From contig WHTQ01000001.1 of the NCBI GenBank assembly GCA_009377645.1, positions 1 to 64,000 of the forward strand: a DNA stretch of 64,000 nt, in the 5' to 3' direction. Below, piece by piece: positions 51,448-59,732 of this stretch. Source of the DNA: Micromonosporaceae bacterium (GTDB taxonomy: Bacteria > Actinomycetota > Actinomycetes > Mycobacteriales > Micromonosporaceae). The notes beneath the pieces were generated by a model. The model was not told the origin of the DNA. It saw only the letters and a program-made list of their open reading frames with translations, and ran no database searches. How positions within the stretch are numbered: position 1 is the first letter of the stretch; each line of letters opens with the position of its first letter. The position numbers and the translations under genes were made by a program.

Positions 51448-52443
51448 ATGGTAGCCAAGGCAGAAGCCAAGGAGTGGGGACGCCAGAACATCACGGGCCT
51501 CTGGGGCGTCCACTGGGTCCCCTTCGACGGGGACGACAACCTCGACGAGGCGCAGCTGCGCGATCACGTCGAGCGGGTCCTGCGGCAGCCGATGGAGGGC
51601 CTTTCGGTGGCGGGGATGCTCGATGAGCTCTTCTACGTCTCGATCCCGGAGCGCAAGCGGATAGCGGAAGTGGTCGCGGAGGTCGTCGGCGGCCGGCTCC
51701 CCGCGTACTGCTCGGCGACGACGGACTCGATCCGGGACACACTCGACCTCGTCCACCACGCCCACGACCTCGGCTACGACATGGCGATGGTGTGGCCTTC
51801 ACCGGAGCACGCGCGCAGCGACAAGATCCTGTACGAGTTCTACGCCTACCTCGACCGGCATTCGCCGATCGCCATATCGGCCTACAGCACGCCGCACTCG
51901 GGGCGGCTGATGAGCCCCGAGCTGGCCGGCGCGGTCGCCAAGCTGGAGAGCGTCTGCGTGATCAAGTACGTCACGTGGGACTTCCGCAGCTACCTCGCGG
52001 CCAAGGACGAGGTGGGGCAGAACGCGGTCATCAGCTATCCGATGGAGGACCGGTGGCTGATGAGCAAGCAGATGTTCGGCAACCCCGCGCTCTACTCGAC
52101 GACCGCCGTGAACCTCTTCGCGTCGGCCGACGGGAGGTCTCCCATCGCCGACTACACAAAGGACGCGGAGCAGGGAAACTGGACCGAGGCCTACCGCAAG
52201 TCGCTCGACGTCCAGCCGCTGCGTGACCTGTGGACGGAGCTGTACGACGTCTACCGCACCGAGCACCGCCATCCCTACGCGGAGACCAAGTACTGGGCGC
52301 ACGTCGTCGGCCTGCTCGACAACCCGGCCGTCCGGCGCCCGCAGGAGCAGGCCCCCCCAGCGGTTCGCGAGAAGATCTGGCGCACGCTCAACGAGGCCGG
52401 GCTGGCGCTGTCACCGGCGCCGGAGCAGGGCGAAGCTCGGTGA
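51448..52443 (+). CDS. DapA-family aldolase/lyase (dihydrodipicolinate synthase-like)
   Basis: 331 residues, class I (beta/alpha)8 lyase. Schiff-base Lys173 in CVIKYVT, Tyr146 in AYSTPHSG, N-terminal GLWGVHWVPFD instead of the usual T-P-F. Members of this group condense or cleave pyruvate or related 2-oxo acids. The long C-terminus and altered N-terminal motif exclude DapA itself. 13 bp downstream of the binding protein. Confidence 0.85.
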   Translation: MVAKAEAKEWGRQNITGLWGVHWVPFDGDDNLDEAQLRDHVERVLRQPMEGLSVAGMLDELFYVSIPERKRIAEVVAEVVGGRLPAYCSATTDSIRDTLDLVHHAHDLGYDMAMVWPSPEHARSDKILYEFYAYLDRHSPIAISAYSTPHSGRLMSPELAGAVAKLESVCVIKYVTWDFRSYLAAKDEVGQNAVISYPMEDRWLMSKQMFGNPALYSTTAVNLFASADGRSPIADYTKDAEQGNWTEAYRKSLDVQPLRDLWTELYDVYRTEHRHPYAETKYWAHVVGLLDNPAVRRPQEQAPPAVREKIWRTLNEAGLALSPAPEQGEAR

Positions 52444-52450
52444 CGCGTCA

Positions 52451-53836
52451 ATGAGCGTGCTGGCCGCGAAGCTGGGCGGCATCAGGTATGACGCCCTGCC
52501 GGACCGGGTGGTGGCAGCCGCTAAGAACATGATCCTGGACAACCTCGGTTGCGCCCTGCTGGGGGCGGAGTCCGGCGAACCAGCCCGGATCAACCGGGCC
52601 CTCGCCGACGACTCCCCGGTCAGCGCCCGGGTCCTCGGCGCGCGTACCGGGCCCTTCGCGGCGACGGTCGCCAACGCCACGGCGATCTGCCTGACCGAGC
52701 TCGCCGAGGGCGTCGGCAAGGCGGTAGTCCACCCGGGCACGGTGGTGGTCCCCGCGGTGTTGGCAGCGGCCGAGTGGACGAAAGCCGACGGACGGACGGC
52801 GATCGCGGCGACGGTCGCCGGGTACGAGGCGCTCATCACCATCGGGTGGGCGGCCGCCCGGCCGGCCGGCGCCGCGTGGGACGACAGCCGCGGGCTGTCG
52901 CTGCACCGCGGGTGGTACCCGCCGGCGCTGCTGGGCGGCTTCGGGACCGCGGCCGCGGTGGCCCACCTGCTCGGCGCGACCGAGCCGCAGATCGACGCCA
53001 GCCTCGGCACGTACGCCAACCTGGCGCCGACCTCGATGCTGGCCGCGTCGCAGCAGGGATCCATGGCGAAACCGTTGAGCGCGGGCCTCGCCGCGGCGTG
53101 GGGCGGGTACGGCGCCACACTGGCGGTACGGGGGTTCACCGGGCTCGACGATCCGACCGGTCACCTGCTTCCGTTGCTGGTGCCCGGATGCGACGCGGAA
53201 GGCGTGCTCGAGCGGGTGAGCCCCGGCTACCAGATCGAGGAACTGGACGTGAAGTTCTTCGCGGTCGCCGGACCGATGCGCACCGACCTCGAATGCGCCT
53301 ACCAGCTGCGCGCCCGCCACGCCTTCCAGCCGGCCGACGTGCGCCACGTGCTGGTCGAGACCAACGAGCGCGCGGCGTTGCTGCACTTGACCGGGCCGCG
53401 CAACCCCGGCGCCGCGCGGTTCAGCCTCCGCTACTGCGTCGCCCATGCGCTGTGCACCGGCGACCGCGCGGCGATGACCACGGGTGACGCGTTCACCGCG
53501 GACGAGCTGGACCGGGCGGACGTGGCGCGGCTCGCCGACCGGATCGACGTGGTGGTCGAACCGGAGATCAACGCCGCGTACAACGAGCACGGCGCCCGGC
53601 GCCCGTCCCGGCTCACCGTGACCCTGCACGACGGGCAGGTGTTCACGCACCGGGTCGAGGGGATGAAGGGCCTGCGCATGTCGCCGGCCACCGACGACGA
53701 CTTCGCCGAGAAGTTCCGCCTTCTCGCGGGCCGTTCCCTGCCGCCGTCCCGGGTCGACGAGATCCAGCGGACCGTCGCTGGGCTCGAAGCGCTGGGCGAC
53801 TGCGGCGAGCTCGGCGACCTGCTGCTGTTGCCATGA
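52451..53836 (+). CDS. MmgE/PrpD family protein, copy 1
   Basis: 461 residues. Family features: VVAAAKNMILDNLGCALLGAE at the start, a repeated YEALITIG-HRGWYPPALLGGFGTAAAVAHLLG block and KPLSAGLAAAWGGYGATL. PrpD proteins dehydrate 2-methylcitrate; many relatives have other hydratase/isomerase roles (aconitate decarboxylase, iminodisuccinate epimerase). ATG 52451, 8 bp after the DapA-like stop. A second copy lies at 56479. Confidence 0.88.
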   Translation: MSVLAAKLGGIRYDALPDRVVAAAKNMILDNLGCALLGAESGEPARINRALADDSPVSARVLGARTGPFAATVANATAICLTELAEGVGKAVVHPGTVVVPAVLAAAEWTKADGRTAIAATVAGYEALITIGWAAARPAGAAWDDSRGLSLHRGWYPPALLGGFGTAAAVAHLLGATEPQIDASLGTYANLAPTSMLAASQQGSMAKPLSAGLAAAWGGYGATLAVRGFTGLDDPTGHLLPLLVPGCDAEGVLERVSPGYQIEELDVKFFAVAGPMRTDLECAYQLRARHAFQPADVRHVLVETNERAALLHLTGPRNPGAARFSLRYCVAHALCTGDRAAMTTGDAFTADELDRADVARLADRIDVVVEPEINAAYNEHGARRPSRLTVTLHDGQVFTHRVEGMKGLRMSPATDDDFAEKFRLLAGRSLPPSRVDEIQRTVAGLEALGDCGELGDLLLLP

Positions 53837-53855
53837 GATGCCTCGGAGGGTTCCT

Positions 53856-54248
53856 GTGGACGTGAAAGACGCTGTCTTCCCCGGACAGCCGCTCGACCAG
53901 CTGAAGTTCCATGCGGAGACCACCGCACCCGGCGTGGGGCAGCGGTTCGTGCTTCTCAGCGAGGCGACGAGCGGCGAGGCCGGGGTCTTCGTCACCACCC
54001 GCCACTTCCAGGACGCCGGCGAGGCCCCGGACGCGGCGGCCGAGCCGCACACCCACGACGCGTTGCAGCTGTTCCTGGTGCTGGGGCAGCCCGGTGCGCT
54101 CCGGGTACGCGCAACGGTGGGTGAGACGGAGACGGAGATCGCCTCGCCGGCGTCGATCTGCGCCTTGCCCGGCGTGCCGCATCAGGTGACCGTGCTCGGC
54201 GGCACGGGAGCGCTGGTCTCGGTCCTGTTCGACACCGACTACGCCTGA
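53856..54248 (+). CDS. Small cupin-domain protein
   Basis: 130 residues. Start at GTG 53856, 5 bp after GGAGGG; the ATG at 53838 has no ribosome-binding site. Cupin motif 1 with metal-ligand candidates AEPHTHDALQLFLVLGQPG (H-x-H, and Gln/Glu positions), motif 2 ICALPGVPHQVTVLG (His). Could be a metal-dependent isomerase, dioxygenase or non-enzymatic binding protein. Placed between PrpD-1 and the cyclodeaminase-like gene. Confidence 0.78.
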   Translation: MDVKDAVFPGQPLDQLKFHAETTAPGVGQRFVLLSEATSGEAGVFVTTRHFQDAGEAPDAAAEPHTHDALQLFLVLGQPGALRVRATVGETETEIASPASICALPGVPHQVTVLGGTGALVSVLFDTDYA

Positions 54249-54279
54249 CACCAGGCGTCGACCGCTCCGGAGGCGAGGC

Positions 54280-55272
54280 TTGACACTCCTTATCCGCAAC
54301 GACGAAGCGACGTCGCTGATGACCGTCGAGGAGGCCAAGCCGGTCATGCGCGAGGTGCTGACCGACCAGGCATACGGACGGGCCACGAACTTTCCGCGCT
54401 ACCGCATGCCGATCCCCACCGGGTTCCTCCAGTGGGGACCGGCGCGCTGGGACGCCCAGGGAGTCATGGGGTACAAGGTGTGGGCCAACACCGGTTCGCC
54501 GCTCGAGGGCGTGTGGATCCACCTGCACAGCCTCACCGGCGCGGAGCCGCTGGCGATCATCGACGGCCACCACATCAGCCGGTGCCGCACCGGCGCCTAC
54601 TCCGCCGTCGCCGCCGAGGTGCTGCTGAGCGGCCGGGAGAGCCGGCCCCGGCGGCTCGGGATCTACGGTACGGGCCGGCAGGCGACCGCCCAGGTCGAGG
54701 CGCTGTCAGGCGTGATCGACATCGCGCGGGTGCGCTGCTACGGCCGCGACGCCGAGCGCCGGAACCGGTTCGTCACGGACGTCACCGAGCGGCTCGGGTT
54801 GGCCTGCGAGGCGGTCGACCGGCCACGGGACGTTGCCGCCGGAGCGGACGTCATCGTCACAGCCACCTCCTCGAAGGAACCGGTCCTGCTCGGCGAGTGG
54901 CTGGACGAGCCGGAGCTGATCGTCGCGATGGGCGCGAACAAGCGCTACGAGCGCGAGCTCGACGCGGCGGTCGTACGGAGGATGGACACCATCGTCGTGG
55001 GCGATCTGACCGAGGCGTCGAGCAACTGCGGCGATCTCATCCAGGGCATCGACGGTGGCTGGCTTACCTGGTCCCAGGTGAGCGAGCTCCACCCGCTGCT
55101 GCGGTCCGGCAGGGGCGACCCCGCACCGGCGCCGGTGCTGTTCGAGTCGCTCGGGGTCAGCGTCACCGACGTCGCTGTCGCGCACGCGACCTATGAGAAG
55201 GCCCGGCGCGCGGGGGTGGGCACGGACGTCACCCACTTCGCCGGCCTGCCAGAGGTCGTGGCCCATGGATAG
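54280..55272 (+). CDS. Ornithine cyclodeaminase/mu-crystallin family protein, copy 2
   Basis: 330 residues, TTG start at 54280 backed by GGAGG 6 bp upstream. Same landmarks as 34989-35948: RYRMP-GFLQWGPARWD, MGYKVWANTGSPLEG-W, IYGTGRQATAQ and VTATSSKEPVLLGEWLDE. The C-terminal part has an added LRSGRGDPAPAP segment. Likely an NAD(P)-dependent imine reductase or deaminase acting in module 2 as its paralogue does in module 1. Confidence 0.86.
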   Translation: MTLLIRNDEATSLMTVEEAKPVMREVLTDQAYGRATNFPRYRMPIPTGFLQWGPARWDAQGVMGYKVWANTGSPLEGVWIHLHSLTGAEPLAIIDGHHISRCRTGAYSAVAAEVLLSGRESRPRRLGIYGTGRQATAQVEALSGVIDIARVRCYGRDAERRNRFVTDVTERLGLACEAVDRPRDVAAGADVIVTATSSKEPVLLGEWLDEPELIVAMGANKRYERELDAAVVRRMDTIVVGDLTEASSNCGDLIQGIDGGWLTWSQVSELHPLLRSGRGDPAPAPVLFESLGVSVTDVAVAHATYEKARRAGVGTDVTHFAGLPEVVAHG

Positions 55273-56443
55273 CGGCTTTCCGGGTCGGACGGCCTTCGGC
55301 GACCAGACGTTCCTGATCGGCGAGCAGGCAGCAGGGCAGCGACTGCGCGAAGAGCTCCGCCTGCGGGGGTTGCGGCGGGTGGTCGTGTTCGCCAGTGCTT
55401 CGGCACGCGCCAGCGGCGTGGTGGACGAGGTTGTCGCGAGCGCCCTGTCCGACTGCGAGGTCCGGATGTGGTCCGGCACCATCCTTGCGCACGCGCCGAT
55501 CGCGCAGATCGAGCAGATAGCAGCGACCCTCCAGGACGACGGGGGCGAGATCGACGCGTTGCTGAGCATCGGGGGCGGCAAGGTCGTCGACACGGCCAAG
55601 GGCGTCGCCATCGTGCTCGCGGAGGGCGCTCCGCTCGAGCGGCACCGCGCCCACCGCAATGAAACCGGCACGATGGTCTACCCGCCGCTGTCCCGGCCGA
55701 AGCTCCCGATCGTCGCCGTACCCACCACGCTGTCGGGGGCCGAGGTCACGCCGGGCTGCGGGCTCACCACCGACCAGGGCCGGAAGCGGATCTTCTGGGA
55801 CCGCAAGATCAGCGCCCGGGTCATCTGCCACGCGCCCGAGGTGCTCGGCACTGTGCCGGCGGAGGTTCTCACGACCTCGGGGATGAACGCGCTCGCGCAC
55901 TGCGCCGAGGCCATGTATTCCAAGACTTCCGGCCACCTCGCGTCGGCGTTCGCGGCCATGGGCGCGGAGTATCTGGCAAGCGGGCTGCTGGGCTTCCGGG
56001 ACGGCCCACCGGAGGCGCTGAGCAGTCTCGGCGCGGGCTCGAGCCTCGCGGCACTGGCCATCTGCAACGCGCGGACCGGCCTCCACCACGCGATCTGCCA
56101 CGTCCTCGGTGGAATGTTCAAGATCCCGCACGGGGACGCCAACAGCATCGTGCTGCCGCACGCCCTGCGCTTCAACCTCCCGGCCACGCTGCCGCAGCAG
56201 GAGCGGTTCCTGCGAGCGGTCGCGGTCTCCGTACCCCTGTCCGCCGGCGCGACGGCGCCCGACGCGGTCGCGACCCTCCAGTCGCTGCTGGGCGTGCCCA
56301 CCCGTCTGCGCGAAGCCGGGATCGCGGAGTCAGAGCTGGGGCGTGCGGCGGAGGCAGTGCTCGACGACCCCGCGCGTTTCTACAACCCGCGCGACATCCG
56401 ATCGGCCGCGGAGGTGGAGACCGTGCTGCGCGCCGCCTGGTGA
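55265..56443 (+). CDS. Iron-containing alcohol dehydrogenase, maleylacetate reductase-like
   Basis: 392 residues. NAD-binding SIGGGKVVDTAK (101-112), metal region SGMNALAHCAEAMY with Asn208 in the usual Asp position, as in maleylacetate reductases, and GLHHAICHVLGGMFKIPHG. Maleylacetate reductase converts the product of hydroxyquinol ring cleavage to 3-oxoadipate. ATG overlaps the previous stop by 8 bp. Best link between this operon and the intradiol dioxygenase of module 1. Confidence 0.85.
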   Translation: MDSGFPGRTAFGDQTFLIGEQAAGQRLREELRLRGLRRVVVFASASARASGVVDEVVASALSDCEVRMWSGTILAHAPIAQIEQIAATLQDDGGEIDALLSIGGGKVVDTAKGVAIVLAEGAPLERHRAHRNETGTMVYPPLSRPKLPIVAVPTTLSGAEVTPGCGLTTDQGRKRIFWDRKISARVICHAPEVLGTVPAEVLTTSGMNALAHCAEAMYSKTSGHLASAFAAMGAEYLASGLLGFRDGPPEALSSLGAGSSLAALAICNARTGLHHAICHVLGGMFKIPHGDANSIVLPHALRFNLPATLPQQERFLRAVAVSVPLSAGATAPDAVATLQSLLGVPTRLREAGIAESELGRAAEAVLDDPARFYNPRDIRSAAEVETVLRAAW

Positions 56444-56478
56444 CCCCCCGTCCATCGCCCACAGAGTAAGGAGAACCC

Positions 56479-57894
56479 ATGACCGCAGACGACCTCGCTC
56501 CGCTGGCCGAGTACGCCTCCGCGCTGCGCTTCGACGAGCTGCCGAAGGAGGTCGTCGAAGCGACCCGGCTCAACGTCCTGAACAACCTCGCGTGCGCCTT
56601 CCTCGGCAGCTCTTCGCCCGGCAGCGAGCAGCTGCGCTCCGCTCCTGAGTGGTTCGGCACCGGTCAGGGCGCCACGATCGTGCTGGGGCGGCCGGCCGGT
56701 ACCCAGCCGATGACGGCGGCGTTCACGCATGCCGCCTACATCAACGCCACCGAGCTGTCCGAGGGGGTGTCCAAGGCCGTCGTCCACACGGGAACCGTCA
56801 TCATCCCGGCGGTGATGGCCGCCGCCGAGCAGGCCGGCAGCCAGGGGAAAGACGTGGTGGCAGCGATCGTCGCGGGCTATGAGGTGCTGATCCGCGTCGG
56901 CTGGGCACTCGCGCACGTGCCAGGCACGCCCGACGACACCGTACAGGCCCAGTCGCTGCACCGGGGCTGGTATCCGCCGGCCGTGCTCGGCGGGTTCGGG
57001 GTGGTCGCGGCCCTGGGCAACCTGCGCGGGCAGACCGGTGAGCAGATCCTCGACGCGATGGGCACGTTCGCGAACATCGCTCCGACCACGCTGCTCGCCT
57101 CGTTCAGGCAAGGTGTCATGGCCAAGGGCCTCGGATGCGGTGTCGCCTCGGCCAGCGGCATGATGTGCACGGAGCTCGCGGGGTCCGGCTTCACGGGGGT
57201 ACGCGACGCGGCACGTAAGCTGTTCCCGCTGCTGGTCGACGAGGTCGACTACACGCGGCTAACGGACGGCCTCGGCGAGCGCTACGAGACGCTGTCGCTG
57301 GACGTGAAGTTCGCCGGCGCGGGCCCGGTCCTGGCCGACATCGAGTGCATGTTCCAGCTGATCGACCGGCTCGGGCCCGTCGACATCGACCGCATCACGC
57401 AGATCGACGTGCACACCAACCGGCGCGCGTTGCTGCTCAACGACCCTCGGCCGCAGACGCCGACGGCGGCCAAGTTCAGCGGCCCCTACTGCCTGGCCCA
57501 GGTGCTGCTCGGCCGGTCCCGCAACGAGATGATGGTGGAGGCATTCACCGCCCCCATCATCGAGAACAGCAACTGGGAGCCGATCGCCGGAAAGGTGCGG
57601 ATGCACCTCGACGAGGAGTTCGACCGGGACTTCGAGAGCGTACCGCCCCGGCGTCGCCCCTCGCGGATCGTCATCGCCATGAACGACGGCGCGACCCTCG
57701 AGCACATGGTGACCGGCGCCATGGGGCTGCCGATGATGCCGGCGCCACCGGAGGCGTACATCTCGAAGTTCCGCTACCTGGTCGAGCCGCGCACCTCCGC
57801 GAGCCAGACCGACGAGATCGTCTCGCTCGCGATGGACCTCGACCAGCTGGACGACGCCGGGCAGGTGATGCGGGCCTGCGGGTCGGGTAGATGA
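56479..57894 (+). CDS. MmgE/PrpD family protein, copy 2
   Basis: 471 residues. VVEATRLNVLNNLACAFLGSSSPG, AAFTHAAYINATELSEGVSKAVVHTGTV, HRGWYPPAVLGGFGVVAALG and KGLGCGVASASGMM parallel copy 1 (the HRGWYPPA-LGGFG block is near identical). ATG has AAGGAG upstream. Two PrpD homologues in one operon suggest two hydration/isomerisation steps or a heteromeric enzyme. Confidence 0.88.
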   Translation: MTADDLAPLAEYASALRFDELPKEVVEATRLNVLNNLACAFLGSSSPGSEQLRSAPEWFGTGQGATIVLGRPAGTQPMTAAFTHAAYINATELSEGVSKAVVHTGTVIIPAVMAAAEQAGSQGKDVVAAIVAGYEVLIRVGWALAHVPGTPDDTVQAQSLHRGWYPPAVLGGFGVVAALGNLRGQTGEQILDAMGTFANIAPTTLLASFRQGVMAKGLGCGVASASGMMCTELAGSGFTGVRDAARKLFPLLVDEVDYTRLTDGLGERYETLSLDVKFAGAGPVLADIECMFQLIDRLGPVDIDRITQIDVHTNRRALLLNDPRPQTPTAAKFSGPYCLAQVLLGRSRNEMMVEAFTAPIIENSNWEPIAGKVRMHLDEEFDRDFESVPPRRRPSRIVIAMNDGATLEHMVTGAMGLPMMPAPPEAYISKFRYLVEPRTSASQTDEIVSLAMDLDQLDDAGQVMRACGSGR

Positions 57895-58943
57895 GCGCAC
57901 CGGCATTCACCACCCGCGCGGTGGTAAAGGACCGACCCCAGCCGGGCGTTCGGGTCGCCGAGGTTACGCTGCGTCCGCGCGCGACCGACGTGGTTGTGCG
58001 GCCGCTGGCGATCGGCATCTGTGGCTCGGACGTGTCCACCTACCGGTGGGGCACCGATCGGGCCAACCGGATGCGAGTGTCGCTGCCGGTCGTGATGGGC
58101 CACGAGATCGTGGGGGAGGTTGTGGAGATCGGCCCGGCCGCGCGGACCCGGCCAGGCGTCAGCGGCCTCGCGGTCGGCGCGCGGATCATCGCCGAGCCGA
58201 TCGTCGCGTGCGGACGGTGCCGCACCTGCGTCGACGGGCGCACCAACCTGTGCTACGAGCGCAGGGTGCTCGGGCTCGACGTCGACGGCGGCATGGCGGA
58301 TCTCGCCGTGCTGCCGGCGTCGTCGGTCCTGCCCCTACCGGTGGCCCTGCCACCGACCGAGGCGACCTTGCTCGAGCCGCTCGCCACCGCTGTGCAGGCC
58401 ATGGCGAAGGTTGGTCCGGTGGCCGGGGTGAGCTGTGCGGTGGTCGGGCCGGGCCCGCTGGGCCTGCTCCTCACCCAGGCACTGGTCACGGCCGGAGCCA
58501 CCACCACCGTGCTGGGTACGGAGCGTAGCCGCGAGCGGTTGCGCCTCGCGAGCACCCTCGGCGCAGCCGAGACCGTGGTCGCCGATGCCGAGTGGACGCG
58601 GGCCAACGGCGACCGCTTCGAGGTCGTCTTCGACGTCGGCGGGCCGACGGCGTTGCTACAGGCGGTGCAGCTCGTCCGCCGCGGCGGCCGGGTGGTGTAC
58701 GCGTCGGGCTCGGACGTGCCCGTGCCGATCGCGTTCAACAGCATGCTGAAGCACCGCGGTATCGACCTGCTGACCTCGACCGGGCACCAGCTCGATGCAT
58801 GGATGGAGGCGTTCGCTCTGGCGGCGAGCGGAGGCGTGCGACTTGCTCCCCTAATCGATGCGGTCGTCTCCCTCGAACGGGTCGCGGACGGATTCGCCGC
58901 GGCCAGCGCGCGCAGCGTTCTCAAGTGCGTCGTCGTCCCATAG
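57891..58943 (+). CDS. Zinc-dependent medium-chain alcohol dehydrogenase
   Basis: 350 residues. Catalytic zinc site GICGSDV and GHEIVG, structural zinc loop CGRCRTCVDGRTNLC, Rossmann VVGPGPLGLL. Resembles threonine/sorbitol dehydrogenase-type MDRs. ATG overlaps the PrpD-2 stop (ATGA). Oxidises or reduces a polyol/hydroxy acid; last gene of the operon from 47303 before a 106-bp gap. Confidence 0.9.
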   Translation: MSAPAFTTRAVVKDRPQPGVRVAEVTLRPRATDVVVRPLAIGICGSDVSTYRWGTDRANRMRVSLPVVMGHEIVGEVVEIGPAARTRPGVSGLAVGARIIAEPIVACGRCRTCVDGRTNLCYERRVLGLDVDGGMADLAVLPASSVLPLPVALPPTEATLLEPLATAVQAMAKVGPVAGVSCAVVGPGPLGLLLTQALVTAGATTTVLGTERSRERLRLASTLGAAETVVADAEWTRANGDRFEVVFDVGGPTALLQAVQLVRRGGRVVYASGSDVPVPIAFNSMLKHRGIDLLTSTGHQLDAWMEAFALAASGGVRLAPLIDAVVSLERVADGFAAASARSVLKCVVVP

Positions 58944-59037
58944 CCGCCAGCACCGGACCCGCTACCACCCCGACAGGCCATTTGCGACGATGACGCCCGG
59001 GGTTCCGGGGCTGCATATCCCGTACCGGCCGCACGGG

Positions 59038-59050
59038 TATGATCCGATCA
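59038..59050 (+). promoter_or_regulatory. Possible leaderless promoter (-10 TATGAT)
   Basis: TATGAT at 59038-59043 ends 6 bp before the ATG at 59050, and no ribosome-binding site precedes that ATG. This is the layout of leaderless actinobacterial transcripts. No -35 is recognised. Confidence 0.45.
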
Positions 59051-59700
59051 TGTCCGACCCACCGAAGCCCCTCGTCGACGTAATCGGGACGATCGGGTCC
59101 GCCCGAGTGCTCCCCGCGATCGTGCTCGAGGACGCAGACGCCGCCGGTCCGCTGGCCGACGCGCTGGTCGCCGGCGGCCTGCGGTGCGCCGAGGTGACGT
59201 TCCGTACCGCCGCCGCGGAAGCCGCCCTGGCCGCCCTGTCCGAGGACCCGCGGCTGCTGGTCGGGGCGGGCACCGTGGTACGGCCTGAGCAGGTGGACCG
59301 GGCGGTGGCGGCCGGCGCCCGGTTCATCGTCTCGCCCGGTTTCAACACCACCGTGGTGTGGCAATGCCAGCAGGCCGGGGTCCCGGTGGTGCCGGGCGTG
59401 GCGACCGCCACCGAGATCCAGGCCGCCGGCGAGGAGGGCCTGGACGTGCTCAAGTTCTTCCCGGCCGAGCCGCTGGGCGGGCTGGCGATGCTCACCGCGC
59501 TGGCCGCACCGTTCCCCGGCGTCCGGTTCGTGCCCACCGGCGGCATCAGCCCCGCCAACCTGCGCGACTACCTGGCGCATCGCCACGTGCTCGCGGTCGG
59601 CGGCACCTGGATGGTCGCGCCCAGGCTGGTCGCGGCCGGCGCATGGGACGAGATCACCCGGCTCACCGCCGAGGCGGTCGCGCTCGCCGCCGAGTCGTGA
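59050..59700 (+). CDS. 2-keto-3-deoxy-(6-phospho)gluconate-type aldolase
   Basis: 216 residues, class I KDPG aldolase family. Catalytic Glu48 in CAEVTFRT, Schiff-base Lys135 in DVLKFFPAE, phosphate loop PTGGISPANL. Cleaves 2-keto-3-deoxy(phospho)sugar acid to pyruvate and an aldehyde. ATG 59050. With the kinase just downstream it forms a sugar-acid catabolic pair. Confidence 0.9.
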   Translation: MSDPPKPLVDVIGTIGSARVLPAIVLEDADAAGPLADALVAGGLRCAEVTFRTAAAEAALAALSEDPRLLVGAGTVVRPEQVDRAVAAGARFIVSPGFNTTVVWQCQQAGVPVVPGVATATEIQAAGEEGLDVLKFFPAEPLGGLAMLTALAAPFPGVRFVPTGGISPANLRDYLAHRHVLAVGGTWMVAPRLVAAGAWDEITRLTAEAVALAAES

Positions 59701-59732
59701 CCACAGTAGCCACAGGACAGGAGGATCCCGGC

